DNA from: CAYMCQ01 sp964389025
GTDB lineage: Bacteria; Verrucomicrobiota; Verrucomicrobiia; Limisphaerales; CAYMCQ01
Assembly: GCA_964389025.1 (NCBI GenBank)
Contig: CAYMCQ010000062.1
Coordinates: 1 to 25,339, forward strand
DNA length: 25,339 bases
Direction of reading: 5' to 3'
In this document: positions 15,971 to 23,564 of the stretch, in pieces
Position numbering within the stretch: position 1 is the first letter of the stretch
Layout: the number at the start of each line of letters is the position of its first letter
Program-made: the position numbers and the translations under genes
The notes under the pieces: model-generated
Database searches by the model: none
Told to the model about the DNA's origin: nothing
The model's input: the letters and a program-made list of their open reading frames with translations, nothing else

Positions 15971-16174
15971 ATGAATGCCACTGAAATCATGCAGCAGATT
16001 GAGGAATTGCCCGACAAGGAGCAGCAGGAGATTTTTGTCCTTCTCACCAAGAAGGTGGTCGGCGGTCAAGGCGCGAACGCGAAGCCGTGGCTCGGAAAAA
16101 AACTTTCGTTTGAGGAAGCCTGCGATGTTGTCTTCCGCGAGAACCGCGAGCTCTTGAACGCGCTGGCCAAGTGA
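15971..16174 (+). CDS. Antitoxin of a Doc-type toxin-antitoxin pair
   Basis: A 67-residue protein, strongly charged and predicted mostly helical. The N-terminal segment IMQQIEELPDKEQQEIFVLL resembles the Leu-Pro-x-x-Glu helix common in small antitoxins of the DUF2281/Phd-like kind. No DNA-binding motif is certain. Its stop overlaps the GTG start of the toxin gene as GTGA, the usual coupling of antitoxin and toxin. It would neutralise the toxin by binding it and may repress the operon. The function comes mainly from context. Confidence 0.7.
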   Translation: MNATEIMQQIEELPDKEQQEIFVLLTKKVVGGQGANAKPWLGKKLSFEEACDVVFRENRELLNALAK

Positions 16175-16557
16175 ACGAGCCGATTTTTCTGACGCTTGAT
16201 GAAGTTCTCCGCATCCATGCCCGAAGTCTGGCTGAACATGGCGGCAGCGATGGAGTTCGCGATCCGGGACTTGCTGAATCCGCTCTGGCGTCGGCGAAAA
16301 ATACTTTTTACTACGCGGCAGGCGACGTGTTTGATGTTGCAGCGAGTTATGCGTTTCATTTGGCCGAGTCGCAGGCGTTCATTGATGGAAACAAACGCAC
16401 AGCCGTGGTTGCTGCGCTGGTTTTTCTCGCGTGCAACGGTGTTTATGCGCGGCCAGCGACGTGGGAACTTTATTCAGCGATGATTGACGTGGCAGAAAAG
16501 AAAAAGACCAAGGCGGACTTGGCAGAAATTTTTCGCAAGCGCGCTCAAGAAAATTAA
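16171..16557 (+). CDS. doc: Doc/Fic-family toxin with altered catalytic motif
   Basis: A 128-residue Doc (death-on-curing) protein. The family features are FLTLDEVLRIHARSLAEHGG at the start, RDPGLAESALA (residues 30-40), and the Fic motif Q68-A-F-I-D-G-N-K-R76 followed by TAVVAALVFLACNG. Doc phosphorylates EF-Tu and stops translation; related Fic enzymes transfer AMP. The Fic motif normally begins with His, the general base; here the position is Gln68. N74, K75 and R76 are kept. The nearest His, H63, is five residues earlier. Activity is therefore uncertain: weakened, altered or absent. GTG start at 16171 overlaps the antitoxin stop. Confidence 0.83.
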   Translation: MNEPIFLTLDEVLRIHARSLAEHGGSDGVRDPGLAESALASAKNTFYYAAGDVFDVAASYAFHLAESQAFIDGNKRTAVVAALVFLACNGVYARPATWELYSAMIDVAEKKKTKADLAEIFRKRAQEN

Positions 16558-16562
16558 CTCGT

Positions 16563-17735
16563 ATGACTTTGACTGAATCCAATCCGCGCTCAACCGACAC
16601 CATCATCGCCGTCCAAGGGTTAACCAAAATTTTCAAAGACTTCTGGAACCGCCCGAAGGCGCGCGCGGTGGACAACGTCAGCTTTGAAGTCCGGCGCGGA
16701 GAAGTTTTCGGGCTGCTCGGGCCGAACGGCTCGGGAAAGACGACGACGGTGAAGATGCTTCTCGGTTTGCTCAATGCGACGAAGGGACGCATCGAAGTCT
16801 TCGGACATTCGCCTCGGCACATCGCCACGAAATCGCGCATCGGTTATTTGCCGGAAGAATCCTATTTGTATCGCTACCTCGATTCGCGCGAGACGCTGGA
16901 CTTTTTCGGAAATCTTTTTCAATTGGACAAAGGCGAGCGCAACAATCGCGCGGAGCAATTGCTGGAAATGGTCGGCTTGAACCAGACGCGCACGCGCGCC
17001 GTCGGCGAATTTTCCAAGGGCATGCAGCGGCGCATCGGCCTCGCGCAGGCGCTCATCAACGATCCCGACCTCGTGATTCTCGACGAGCCGACGAGCGGCC
17101 TCGATCCCATCGGCTGCCGCGAGGTGAAGGATTTGATCCTCGCGCTCGCGCGTCGTGGCAAGACGGTCATCTTGAGCAGTCATTTGCTGTCGGACGTTGA
17201 GGACGTTTGCGACCGCGTGGTGATTTATTACGGCGGAAGGATCCAAGCGGCCGGAACGTTGAAGGAGTTGCTGGCGAAACCCGACGCCATTCGCATCACG
17301 ACGCCGGTGCTGCCGCGTGAGACATTGCAGCGCGTATTGGAAGTCATCCGCAAGGACGTTTCCGAGGACAAAGTGAAAATTGATAATCCGACGCAAAACC
17401 TCGAAAGCTATTTTCTCGACGTGGTGCAAAAAGCGCGTCAAGCCGCCGAAGAAACTTCCGGCGCGACTTCCGGCCATCGCGTCGCGGCGTATTTGCGCGG
17501 TGGCGCTGAAACTTCGACGACTGAAAAAGTTTTGGAACGGCTCACGCTGCCGGAGGCCGCGCCCGTAGAGACACCGAAGCCGGAGCCAATCGAGACAGTT
17601 GATCAACAAAAACTCGCTGAGCTGACAAAGCCGACGGAGCGAATCGAACCAGCAAAGGCACCTTCGGGACAAAAGCCAGCGGACTTGTCGAAGGCTGACG
17701 AAAAACTCTCGTCGCTGCTGGGAAAACCGAAATGA
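16563..17735 (+). CDS. ABC transporter ATP-binding protein
   Basis: A 390-residue ATPase. Walker A is GPNGSGKT (residues 53-60), the signature is FSKGMQRRIGLAQAL (150-164), Walker B is DLVILDE (169-175), and the switch His lies in LSSHLLSDVEDVCDR (204-218). The fold matches the ABC-2 exporter group (CcmA/NatA-like, TIGR-type GldA). After the ATPase domain, residues 240-390 form a long extension: a small DUF4162-like region, then a Pro/Glu/Lys-rich tail (ETPKPEPIETVDQQ) likely disordered. The permease gene follows 68 nt later with a short repeat between. The substrate is unknown. Confidence 0.9.
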   Translation: MTLTESNPRSTDTIIAVQGLTKIFKDFWNRPKARAVDNVSFEVRRGEVFGLLGPNGSGKTTTVKMLLGLLNATKGRIEVFGHSPRHIATKSRIGYLPEESYLYRYLDSRETLDFFGNLFQLDKGERNNRAEQLLEMVGLNQTRTRAVGEFSKGMQRRIGLAQALINDPDLVILDEPTSGLDPIGCREVKDLILALARRGKTVILSSHLLSDVEDVCDRVVIYYGGRIQAAGTLKELLAKPDAIRITTPVLPRETLQRVLEVIRKDVSEDKVKIDNPTQNLESYFLDVVQKARQAAEETSGATSGHRVAAYLRGGAETSTTEKVLERLTLPEAAPVETPKPEPIETVDQQKLAELTKPTERIEPAKAPSGQKPADLSKADEKLSSLLGKPK

Positions 17736-17794
17736 GACACGGATTGCACGGATTATCACGGATTCAATTCGTGTGAATTCGTGAAATTCGTGTC
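17736..17794. repeat. Short-period palindromic repeat (CACGGATT type)
   Basis: The plus strand has CACGGATT three times (17739-17764), then AATTCGTG three times as its near reverse complement. The ends GACACGGATT (17736-17745) and AATTCGTGTC (17785-17794) pair with one mismatch. It starts right after the ATPase stop codon and fills the spacer before the permease start at 17804. It may be a dispersed repeat or an RNA stem setting the relative expression of the two genes. Confidence 0.7.
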
Positions 17795-17803
17795 TAAATT
17801 TAG

Positions 17804-19201
17804 ATGCAAAAACTTCTCGCCATCGCCGGACTGACCTGGAAAGCCGCGTTTCGTTTCCGGCTGTTCCTCGTGCTTGCCGTGTTGCTGCTCGCGGCGGTCG
17901 TTGGCCTGCCGATGTTGCTCAAGGACGACGGCACGGCGCGCGGGTTCACGCAGATTCTCATCACCTACACGCTTGGCGTCATCACGGCGCTGCTCGGTCT
18001 GTCCACGCTCTGGCTTTCGTGCGGCACGCTCGCGCGCGACATCGAGGAATCGCAAATGCAAATGGTCGCGGTGAAGCCCATCGCGCGCTGGCAGATCTGG
18101 CTGGGCAAATGGTTGGGCATCATGTCGCTGAACGCGGCGTTGCTCGCGCTGGCGGGCGGGAGCGTCTATGGTTTGCTTCAATGGCGCGCGACGAGGTTGC
18201 CGGCCGAGGAACAAAAAAAATTGCGCGACGAGGTTTTGGTCGCGCGCGGCTCGGCAAGGGAAAAAAACTGGGACAAGGAAATCGAGGAGGACACCAAACG
18301 CGTCCTTCAGGAGCGGCTCAAGCAAAATCCCGGATTGGCGGATTTGTCGGATGAGGAGAAAACGGAGGTGCTCAAACAAATTCGTGAGCGCGTCAAAGCC
18401 GAGTATCAAATTGTCCGACCCGGCGACAACCGCGTTTGGGAAATTGATCTCAGCTCGAATAAAAATCGGTTGCGCGACAAACCGCTTTATCTCCGGATCA
18501 AATTCCAGACCGCGGACGGTGGCGGTTCGCTTCAGACTTTTGGCGCGGTGTGGTTCGTTGGCGTGCCTCAACAGGGAAAATACGGGCGCGTGGAAATGCC
18601 GAGCCTGGCCGGCGACACGTTTCATGAGTTCGAAATCCCGCCAAGTTCCTTCGATGAAACCGGCATTCTCACGATTACCTTTGTCAATCCGAACAACACT
18701 GCCCTGCTCTTTTCACTCGATGAAGGCATGGAAGTCTTGTATCCCGAAGGTGGCTTTGCGCTGAATTACGCTCGCGGTCTTGGAATAATTTTTTGCTGGA
18801 TGGCGCTGCTCGCCACACTCGGGCTGGCCTCGGCAAGTTTTCTTTCGTTTCCCGTCGCCGCGTTTTTTTCGCTGGCGGTTCTGGCGATTGCGCTGTCGAG
18901 CGGCACGCTGGCGAGCGTCGTCGAGCAAGGCTCGGTGATGGGCATGAACGAAGAAAGCGGCGAGGTCGGCAGATCAATTTTGGACGTGGTGTTCGTGCCG
19001 CTGTTTCGCGGTCTGCTGCATCTGGTCAATCTCGCGAAACAATTTTCGCCGATTGACTCGTTGAGCACGGGCCGCAGCATTCCCTGGGGCCAGCTCGGTC
19101 TCGCCTTCGGGCAAATTGTTTTGCTGCTCGGCGGAGTCATCGGCGCAATCGGCATTTTAACTTTCAACCGGCGCGAACTGGCGGCGGCGCAGACACAATG
19201 A
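17804..19201 (+). CDS. ABC-2 type transporter permease with large extracytoplasmic domain
   Basis: A 465-residue membrane protein. N-terminal spans lie at about residues 17-40, 48-75 and 102-125. A soluble region follows, first helical and charged (about 135-205, with EEQKKLRDE and EEKTEVLKQIRERVKAEY), then beta-rich (about 205-310). C-terminal spans are at about 318-345, 350-370 and 430-455. The NTERMINAL loop ARDIEESQMQMVAVKPIARWQIWLGKW is the characteristic ABC-2 cytoplasmic helix pair. It is the partner of the ATPase encoded just upstream, and its last four bases overlap the next gene (ATGA). Insertion of a long soluble domain between the spans suggests an exporter acting on a large or cell-surface substrate. 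Confidence 0.82.
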   Translation: MQKLLAIAGLTWKAAFRFRLFLVLAVLLLAAVVGLPMLLKDDGTARGFTQILITYTLGVITALLGLSTLWLSCGTLARDIEESQMQMVAVKPIARWQIWLGKWLGIMSLNAALLALAGGSVYGLLQWRATRLPAEEQKKLRDEVLVARGSAREKNWDKEIEEDTKRVLQERLKQNPGLADLSDEEKTEVLKQIRERVKAEYQIVRPGDNRVWEIDLSSNKNRLRDKPLYLRIKFQTADGGGSLQTFGAVWFVGVPQQGKYGRVEMPSLAGDTFHEFEIPPSSFDETGILTITFVNPNNTALLFSLDEGMEVLYPEGGFALNYARGLGIIFCWMALLATLGLASASFLSFPVAAFFSLAVLAIALSSGTLASVVEQGSVMGMNEESGEVGRSILDVVFVPLFRGLLHLVNLAKQFSPIDSLSTGRSIPWGQLGLAFGQIVLLLGGVIGAIGILTFNRRELAAAQTQ

Positions 19202-20691
19202 GCCGCAAACTCCAAAAAGTCCTCCTCCTCGCGCTCATCGCCGCGCTGATCTTTGGCGTTTCACAAATCCAGCGCGCGCTGAATCTCGACCGCGACCGCC
19301 TTGGTCTCACTCGCGTTCAAGTTCTGGACAACGCGCCGCCGGTGCTGGCGTTCACGACCGTCGCGCTCGGCGGTTTTCGCGGGTTGATCGCCAACGCGCT
19401 GTGGATCCGCGCGAGCGATTTGCAGGACGAGGACAAATTTTTCGAAGCCGCGCAACTTGCCGACTGGATTACCAAACTTGAACCGCACTACGTCCAGGTA
19501 TGGCTCGTGCAGGCGTGGAACATGGCCTACAACATTTCCGTCAAGTTCAAGGACGCCCCCGACCGCTGGCGCTGGGTGCAGCGCGGCATCGAGTTGCTGC
19601 GCGACGAGGGGCTTAAATACAACCCCAACGAAGTCCTGATGTATCGCGAGCTGGGCTGGTTTTATCAGCACAAGATGGGCGCGAACCTCGACGACGCGCA
19701 TATGTATTACAAACGGATGTGGCGTGACGAGATGCAGCAGATTTTCAAATCGCCACGCCCAAACTGGGACGAGTTCATCCATCCAAAAACCGCCGACCAG
19801 ACAAATCGCGCGCGGTTGCTCGTGGAAAAATACAAAATGGATCCGCAGTTCATGAAAGAGTGCGACGAACAATACGGCCCGCTGGAATGGCGCCTGCCAG
19901 ATGCCCACGCGATATACTGGGCTGCGATGGGGCTGAAATACGCGTCGCAAAACGAGCGCAAGATCAACCGCGACGACCTCATCACTCTGCGCCGTGTGAT
20001 TTACCAGTCGCTACAGCTCGCCTTTCGCCGGGGCAAACTGGTCAACAACCCGCTTGCGCCGGCGGGAATTGATTTCGGGCCGAACCTTGATGTCATTCCG
20101 AAAGCCAACGCGGCATACGAACAGGCGATCATTGACGAGGGCGAAAAATATCGGAACAACATCAGCACCGCGCATAAAAATTTTCTGCGCGACGCGGTTT
20201 ATTTTCTTTACACCTACAGGCTCTCCAAAACCGCCGCCGAGTGGTATGCCTATCTCGGAAAAAAATATCCCGACAAAACATTGCTGGACTTCGATACGAA
20301 TTCGTTCCCGTCAAAAATATCGCTCGACGATTACGTCACCGGACGCCTGCAAGGAGAAGTCGGCGATCAGTCGAACGAACAAACCCGCGCCGTGCTCGAA
20401 AGCGCCGTGGGGACTTCGCTGTTCAGCCTAGCCACCGGCGAGGATGACCGCGCGGCGTTCTTCAAAGAGTTCGCTGAGAAAGTCTGGGCGCGCTATGAAG
20501 AAAAGGTCAAGGGCCGCACTGACGCAAAAGTCACGTTGCAAATGCCGCCTCCTTATCAGATAAAAGACCAACTACTGACGGAAATTTTCAATCCCACGAA
20601 CGGATGGCCGGCCGAAATGCAGCTCGTTCTCCGCCAAAAACTCGGCCTGCCGCCACCAACGAACGCTCCGCCTGCCGGCGCGCCGAAATAA
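19198..20691 (+). CDS. Membrane-anchored protein of unknown family, ABC operon partner
   Basis: A 497-residue protein with one N-terminal hydrophobic segment (residues 7-24, VLLLALIAALIFGVSQIQ) that looks like an uncleaved anchor. The rest is soluble and mostly helical, rich in Tyr and Trp. Repeating helix pairs such as FFEAAQLADWITKLEPHYVQVWLVQAWNMAYN resemble tetratricopeptide units, so a TPR-like fold is possible. The C-terminus is Pro-rich (PPPTNAPPAGAPK). It overlaps the permease stop by four bases, so translation is likely coupled and a role with the transporter is plausible. I do not recognise the family. A surface-exposed or periplasmic partner of the exporter is my best inference. 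Confidence 0.6.
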   Translation: MSRKLQKVLLLALIAALIFGVSQIQRALNLDRDRLGLTRVQVLDNAPPVLAFTTVALGGFRGLIANALWIRASDLQDEDKFFEAAQLADWITKLEPHYVQVWLVQAWNMAYNISVKFKDAPDRWRWVQRGIELLRDEGLKYNPNEVLMYRELGWFYQHKMGANLDDAHMYYKRMWRDEMQQIFKSPRPNWDEFIHPKTADQTNRARLLVEKYKMDPQFMKECDEQYGPLEWRLPDAHAIYWAAMGLKYASQNERKINRDDLITLRRVIYQSLQLAFRRGKLVNNPLAPAGIDFGPNLDVIPKANAAYEQAIIDEGEKYRNNISTAHKNFLRDAVYFLYTYRLSKTAAEWYAYLGKKYPDKTLLDFDTNSFPSKISLDDYVTGRLQGEVGDQSNEQTRAVLESAVGTSLFSLATGEDDRAAFFKEFAEKVWARYEEKVKGRTDAKVTLQMPPPYQIKDQLLTEIFNPTNGWPAEMQLVLRQKLGLPPPTNAPPAGAPK

Positions 20692-20745
20692 TTTGTCCGC
20701 CCTGAATTGCATTGAGCGAAATCCCGACAAGGTTTGCCGTTCAAA

Positions 20746-22392
20746 ATGAAAACTACTTCCGCAAAACGTCCCGTTCGCGTCGGCCTGATTTCCCTCGGCT
20801 GCGCGAAAAATCTCGTGGACGCGGAAATCATGCTCGGCTCGCTGCTCAAAAGCGGCATCGCCATCACGAACGACGCGGCGCAAGCCGACGCCGTCATCGT
20901 GAACACCTGCTCGTTCATTGACTCGGCGCAGGAGGAAAGCGTGGACACGATTTTGGAATCCGCCGAAGTGCGCGAGGCGAAAAATCGCGGGCAGGCGCTG
21001 ATTGTTTCCGGTTGTTTGACGCAGCGTTTCCGCGACGAGCTGCCGGAACTCTTTCCCGAGGTGGACGCGTTCATGGGGATTGACCAGGTGGCGCAGGTGG
21101 CGGAGATCGTGGGGCAAGCCATCACGCATCGAACCCAAAGCTCCAAGCTCCAGGCTCCAAGCTCCAGAGAAACTTCAAATTCCAAAAACAAAAAACAAAT
21201 CGTCAGCCGATTTGCTGAAATTGAGGGCGCTAATCCACAATCCGCAATCCGCAATCCGCAATCGAACGCGCCTGTGTTTGACGTCGCCGCACGTCCCACT
21301 TTCATTCCCGACTTCGCCACGCCGCGCTTTCGGCTGACGCCAAAACATTTCGCCTACGTCAAAATCGCGGAGGGCTGTAATCATCCGTGCAGCTTTTGCA
21401 TCATTCCGCAGATGCGTGGCTCGCATCGCAGCCGCCGGCAAAACGACATTGTCGCCGAGGCGAAGCAACTGATCGCCGAAGGCGTGAAGGAGTTGAACCT
21501 GATTTCGCAGGACTCGACTTACTACGGCCTTGATTTGCGCGCGAACCACACCCGCGCGATTTCTTCGCCGGAAAGATTTTCTGCGGCAACAAAATCTTTG
21601 GCCGTTGATGCCACGACAATTTGTTCGCTGCTCCGGGAATTGAATTCGCTCGAAGGAGTTTTTTGGATTCGACTGCTCTACACGCATCCCGCGCACTGGA
21701 CGGATGAATTGATCCAGGCCATTGCCGACTGTCCGAAGGTCGCGCGCTACGTGGACATCCCGCTCCAGCACATCCACGAAAACATGCTCGAACGGATGCG
21801 GCGCGAGACTTCGCAGCAATACATCGTGGACTTGCTTAAACGAATCCGCGCCGGGATTCCCGGCATCGCACTGCGCACCACGTTCATCGTCGGCTTTCCC
21901 GGCGAGACAGAGGAATATTTTCAAACGCTGCTTGAATTCATTCGTGAGACAAAGTTCGAGCGGCTGGGCGTTTTCACTTACTCGCAGGAGGAAAACACGC
22001 GCGCAGGGAAAATGGCCGGGCAGATTCCAGACAAAACAAAACGAAGGCGCCGCAAACTCGCGATGAAACTTCAACATAGAGTCGCCGCTGAAATCTCAAA
22101 ATCGTTCGTCGGCAAAACGATCCGCGTGCTCGTCGAAAAGGAGGCTGGCGCAAAAGAAGTTCAGAATCTAAACGTGAGCTCATGGGAGCACGGCCAGCTT
22201 CGTGACGCAACAACTGAAAACTTGAAACTGAAGACTGAAAACTTTTGGGTCGCTCGCGGCGAGGCGGACGCGCCGGACATTGACGGGCGGGTTTTCGTTC
22301 GCGTCCCGCGAGGCGGGATGCCTGTCGGCGAGTTTGCGCAGGTGAGAATCATTGCCCACACGGATTACGATTTGATTGCCGAGCCGGTTTGA
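20746..22392 (+). CDS. rimO: Ribosomal protein S12 methylthiotransferase RimO, with inserts
   Basis: A 548-residue enzyme from the ATG at 20746; the in-frame TTG at 20734 is not preferred. RimO adds a methylthio group to the conserved Asp of ribosomal protein S12 using two iron-sulfur clusters and SAM. The UPF0004 cysteines are in SLGCAKNLVDAE, VNTCSFID and VSGCLTQRF. The radical SAM cluster cysteines are C211, C215 and C218 in CNHPCSFC. The C-terminal TRAM-type domain has the RimO mark ADAPDIDG. RimO is usually near 430-450 residues. The extra length lies in three inserts at about residues 129-174, 265-291 and 469-500, each carried by repeat-like DNA. MiaB is less likely because of the N-terminal LGCAKN form. 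Confidence 0.9.
   Translation: MKTTSAKRPVRVGLISLGCAKNLVDAEIMLGSLLKSGIAITNDAAQADAVIVNTCSFIDSAQEESVDTILESAEVREAKNRGQALIVSGCLTQRFRDELPELFPEVDAFMGIDQVAQVAEIVGQAITHRTQSSKLQAPSSRETSNSKNKKQIVSRFAEIEGANPQSAIRNPQSNAPVFDVAARPTFIPDFATPRFRLTPKHFAYVKIAEGCNHPCSFCIIPQMRGSHRSRRQNDIVAEAKQLIAEGVKELNLISQDSTYYGLDLRANHTRAISSPERFSAATKSLAVDATTICSLLRELNSLEGVFWIRLLYTHPAHWTDELIQAIADCPKVARYVDIPLQHIHENMLERMRRETSQQYIVDLLKRIRAGIPGIALRTTFIVGFPGETEEYFQTLLEFIRETKFERLGVFTYSQEENTRAGKMAGQIPDKTKRRRRKLAMKLQHRVAAEISKSFVGKTIRVLVEKEAGAKEVQNLNVSSWEHGQLRDATTENLKLKTENFWVARGEADAPDIDGRVFVRVPRGGMPVGEFAQVRIIAHTDYDLIAEPV
21138..21165. repeat. Heptanucleotide array 1 in rimO
   Basis: Four units of AAGCTCC (the third is AGGCTCC) run in tandem at 21138-21165, followed by AGAGAAA. 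The block encodes part of the SSKLQAPSSRETSN segment. The same array order is present at the pabB 3' end at 1193-1220 on the other strand. One unit is seven bases, so a change in copy number shifts the reading frame. Confidence 0.85.
21233..21260. repeat. Heptanucleotide array 2 in rimO
   Basis: One ATCCACA unit and three ATCCGCA units in tandem at 21233-21260. It encodes the NPQSAIRNPQS segment. This sequence, like array 1, lies in the first RimO insert, before the radical SAM cysteines. Confidence 0.85.
21572..21599. repeat. Palindrome inside rimO insert 2
   Basis: AAAGATTTT (21572-21580) and AAAATCTTT (21591-21599) form a perfect 9-bp stem around a 10-nt loop. It lies in the region that encodes SPERFSAATKSLA, an insert in the middle of the radical SAM domain, after QDSTYYGLDL. 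Confidence 0.7.
22214..22241. repeat. Heptanucleotide array 3 in rimO
   Basis: CTGAAAA, CTTGAAA, CTGAAGA and CTGAAAA run in tandem at 22214-22241. It encodes TENLKLKTENF in the third RimO insert, just before the conserved ADAPDIDG of the C-terminal domain. Confidence 0.75.
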
Positions 22393-22420
22393 TATTTGGG
22401 AGGAAATTGTTGCCAGCTTT

Positions 22421-22444
22421 TCTTTGCGTCTTTGCGCCTTTGCG
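22421..22444. repeat. Octanucleotide array upstream of pgsA
   Basis: TCTTTGCG, TCTTTGCG and CCTTTGCG run in tandem at 22421-22444, in the short gap between rimO and pgsA. This type of TTTGCG array is, from memory, a common dispersed repeat in several phyla. It would lie in the 5' leader of pgsA; the gap shows no promoter I can support. Confidence 0.75.
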
Positions 22445-22457
22445 TTAAAACTTGCGC

Positions 22458-23045
22458 GTGAATTTGCCGAACAAGCTGACGATCTCCCGTTTCGTTTTGA
22501 CGGCGGCTTTTCTCGGTGCGCTTTATTCCGGGCTTCCGTGTCGCGAAACAATCGCGCTGTTTGTGTTCAGCGTTGCGAGCTTGACCGATTATTTCGACGG
22601 AAAAATCGCCCGGCGCGACAAAATCATCACCAACTTTGGCGTCCTCATGGACCCGCTTGCAGATAAAATCCTCGTCTGCTCCGCGTTCATAGCATTCGTG
22701 GAGTTGAAACAAATGGAGGCGTGGATGGTCGTCATCATCGTCGCCCGCGAACTGGCGATCACCGGCTTGCGATTGCTGGCGGCGAGCAAAAACGTCGTGC
22801 TCGCCGCCGAAGGTTACGGCAAACACAAAACCATTTCGCAGATCGTGGCCATACTCGCCATCCTCGTGTTCATGAGCTACGGCCAATGGGGCGCACTCGG
22901 CGAAACCGTCGTTTTCAAACTGTTCGGCAGGCCGTGGATTGTGTGGGTCGCAGAAATTTCAAAATGGGTCGCAGTCGGGCTGACATTCATTTCGGGATTT
23001 CTTTATCTTTGGAAAAATCGCGGGCTGTATCTTAACGACATGTGA
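22458..23045 (+). CDS. pgsA: CDP-diacylglycerol-glycerol-3-phosphate 3-phosphatidyltransferase
   Basis: A 195-residue membrane enzyme from GTG at 22458, which gives MNLPNKLTISR, the usual PgsA start. A TTG six bases earlier is in frame but adds only residues derived from the repeat. It joins CDP-diacylglycerol and glycerol-3-phosphate to make phosphatidylglycerol phosphate. The CDP-alcohol phosphotransferase motif D-x2-DG-x2-AR-x8-G-x3-D-x3-D is complete in DYFDGKIARRDKIITNFG, then VLMDPLADK. Several hydrophobic spans follow: IALFVFSVASL, VVIIVARELAI, ISQIVAILAILVFM and WVAVGLTFISGFLYL. The gene ends 21 nt from the convergent RodZ-like gene. It is an essential gene in most bacteria. Confidence 0.92.
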   Translation: MNLPNKLTISRFVLTAAFLGALYSGLPCRETIALFVFSVASLTDYFDGKIARRDKIITNFGVLMDPLADKILVCSAFIAFVELKQMEAWMVVIIVARELAITGLRLLAASKNVVLAAEGYGKHKTISQIVAILAILVFMSYGQWGALGETVVFKLFGRPWIVWVAEISKWVAVGLTFISGFLYLWKNRGLYLNDM

Positions 23046-23066
23046 TCCGCGAACTCGCTCACCGGG

Positions 23067-23564
23067 TCAATGACGCGCGGGCGGCAGCGGCAAAGTTTCT
23101 CCCGAGTTCGACTTCGATTGATAAACTCCCGCAGGAAGATTTTTGAGTGGATTTGAATTTTTATTGCGACGGAACGCGACGACACTCAACGCCACAATGA
23201 GAATCACCACGGTTGCGCTGCCGAAGATCACTGCCTTTTTCAGATCAACGCGCGAAAAATAGAGCGTCAGGAAATCAACAATGGTGCGCTGGCGTTCGAC
23301 GAGCGGCGGCGGGTCACGGAATTTTTCCGACTTGCCAAGCTCCGCGTCGAGGGCCGCCATGGTTTGCGGGATGTCGAGTTTTAGCAGCGTCGCGTAAGTG
23401 CGGACAAATCCCCGGACATAGACCTGTGCGGAAAAGACATTGTAATTGCCTTGCTCGACCGAGCGGATGTGGTCGGTGCGGAATTTTGTGATCTCCGCCA
23501 CTTTTTCCACGGAAAGCTTTTGCGCTTCGCGCGCGTGGCGCAGTTGTTCGGCGACCGTTGGCAT
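23067..23564 (-). CDS. Short RodZ-like protein: HTH domain plus one membrane span
   Basis: A 165-residue protein. Residues 5-65 form the Xre-type helix-turn-helix of the HTH_25 group (AEQLRHAREAQKLSVEKVAEITKFRT, then GNYNVFSAQVYVRGFVRTYA). The pattern YVRGFVRTYA is characteristic of RodZ. After a linker comes one span at about 110-131 (AVIFGSATVVILIVALSVVAF) and a short polar tail. RodZ of Escherichia coli is about twice as long, with a periplasmic beta domain that is absent here. RodZ binds MreB in cell-shape control; a related role is an inference. It may instead be a membrane-bound regulator. The start is ATG at 23564. It faces pgsA with a 21-nt gap. Confidence 0.78.
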   Translation of the reverse strand: MPTVAEQLRHAREAQKLSVEKVAEITKFRTDHIRSVEQGNYNVFSAQVYVRGFVRTYATLLKLDIPQTMAALDAELGKSEKFRDPPPLVERQRTIVDFLTLYFSRVDLKKAVIFGSATVVILIVALSVVAFRRNKNSNPLKNLPAGVYQSKSNSGETLPLPPARH

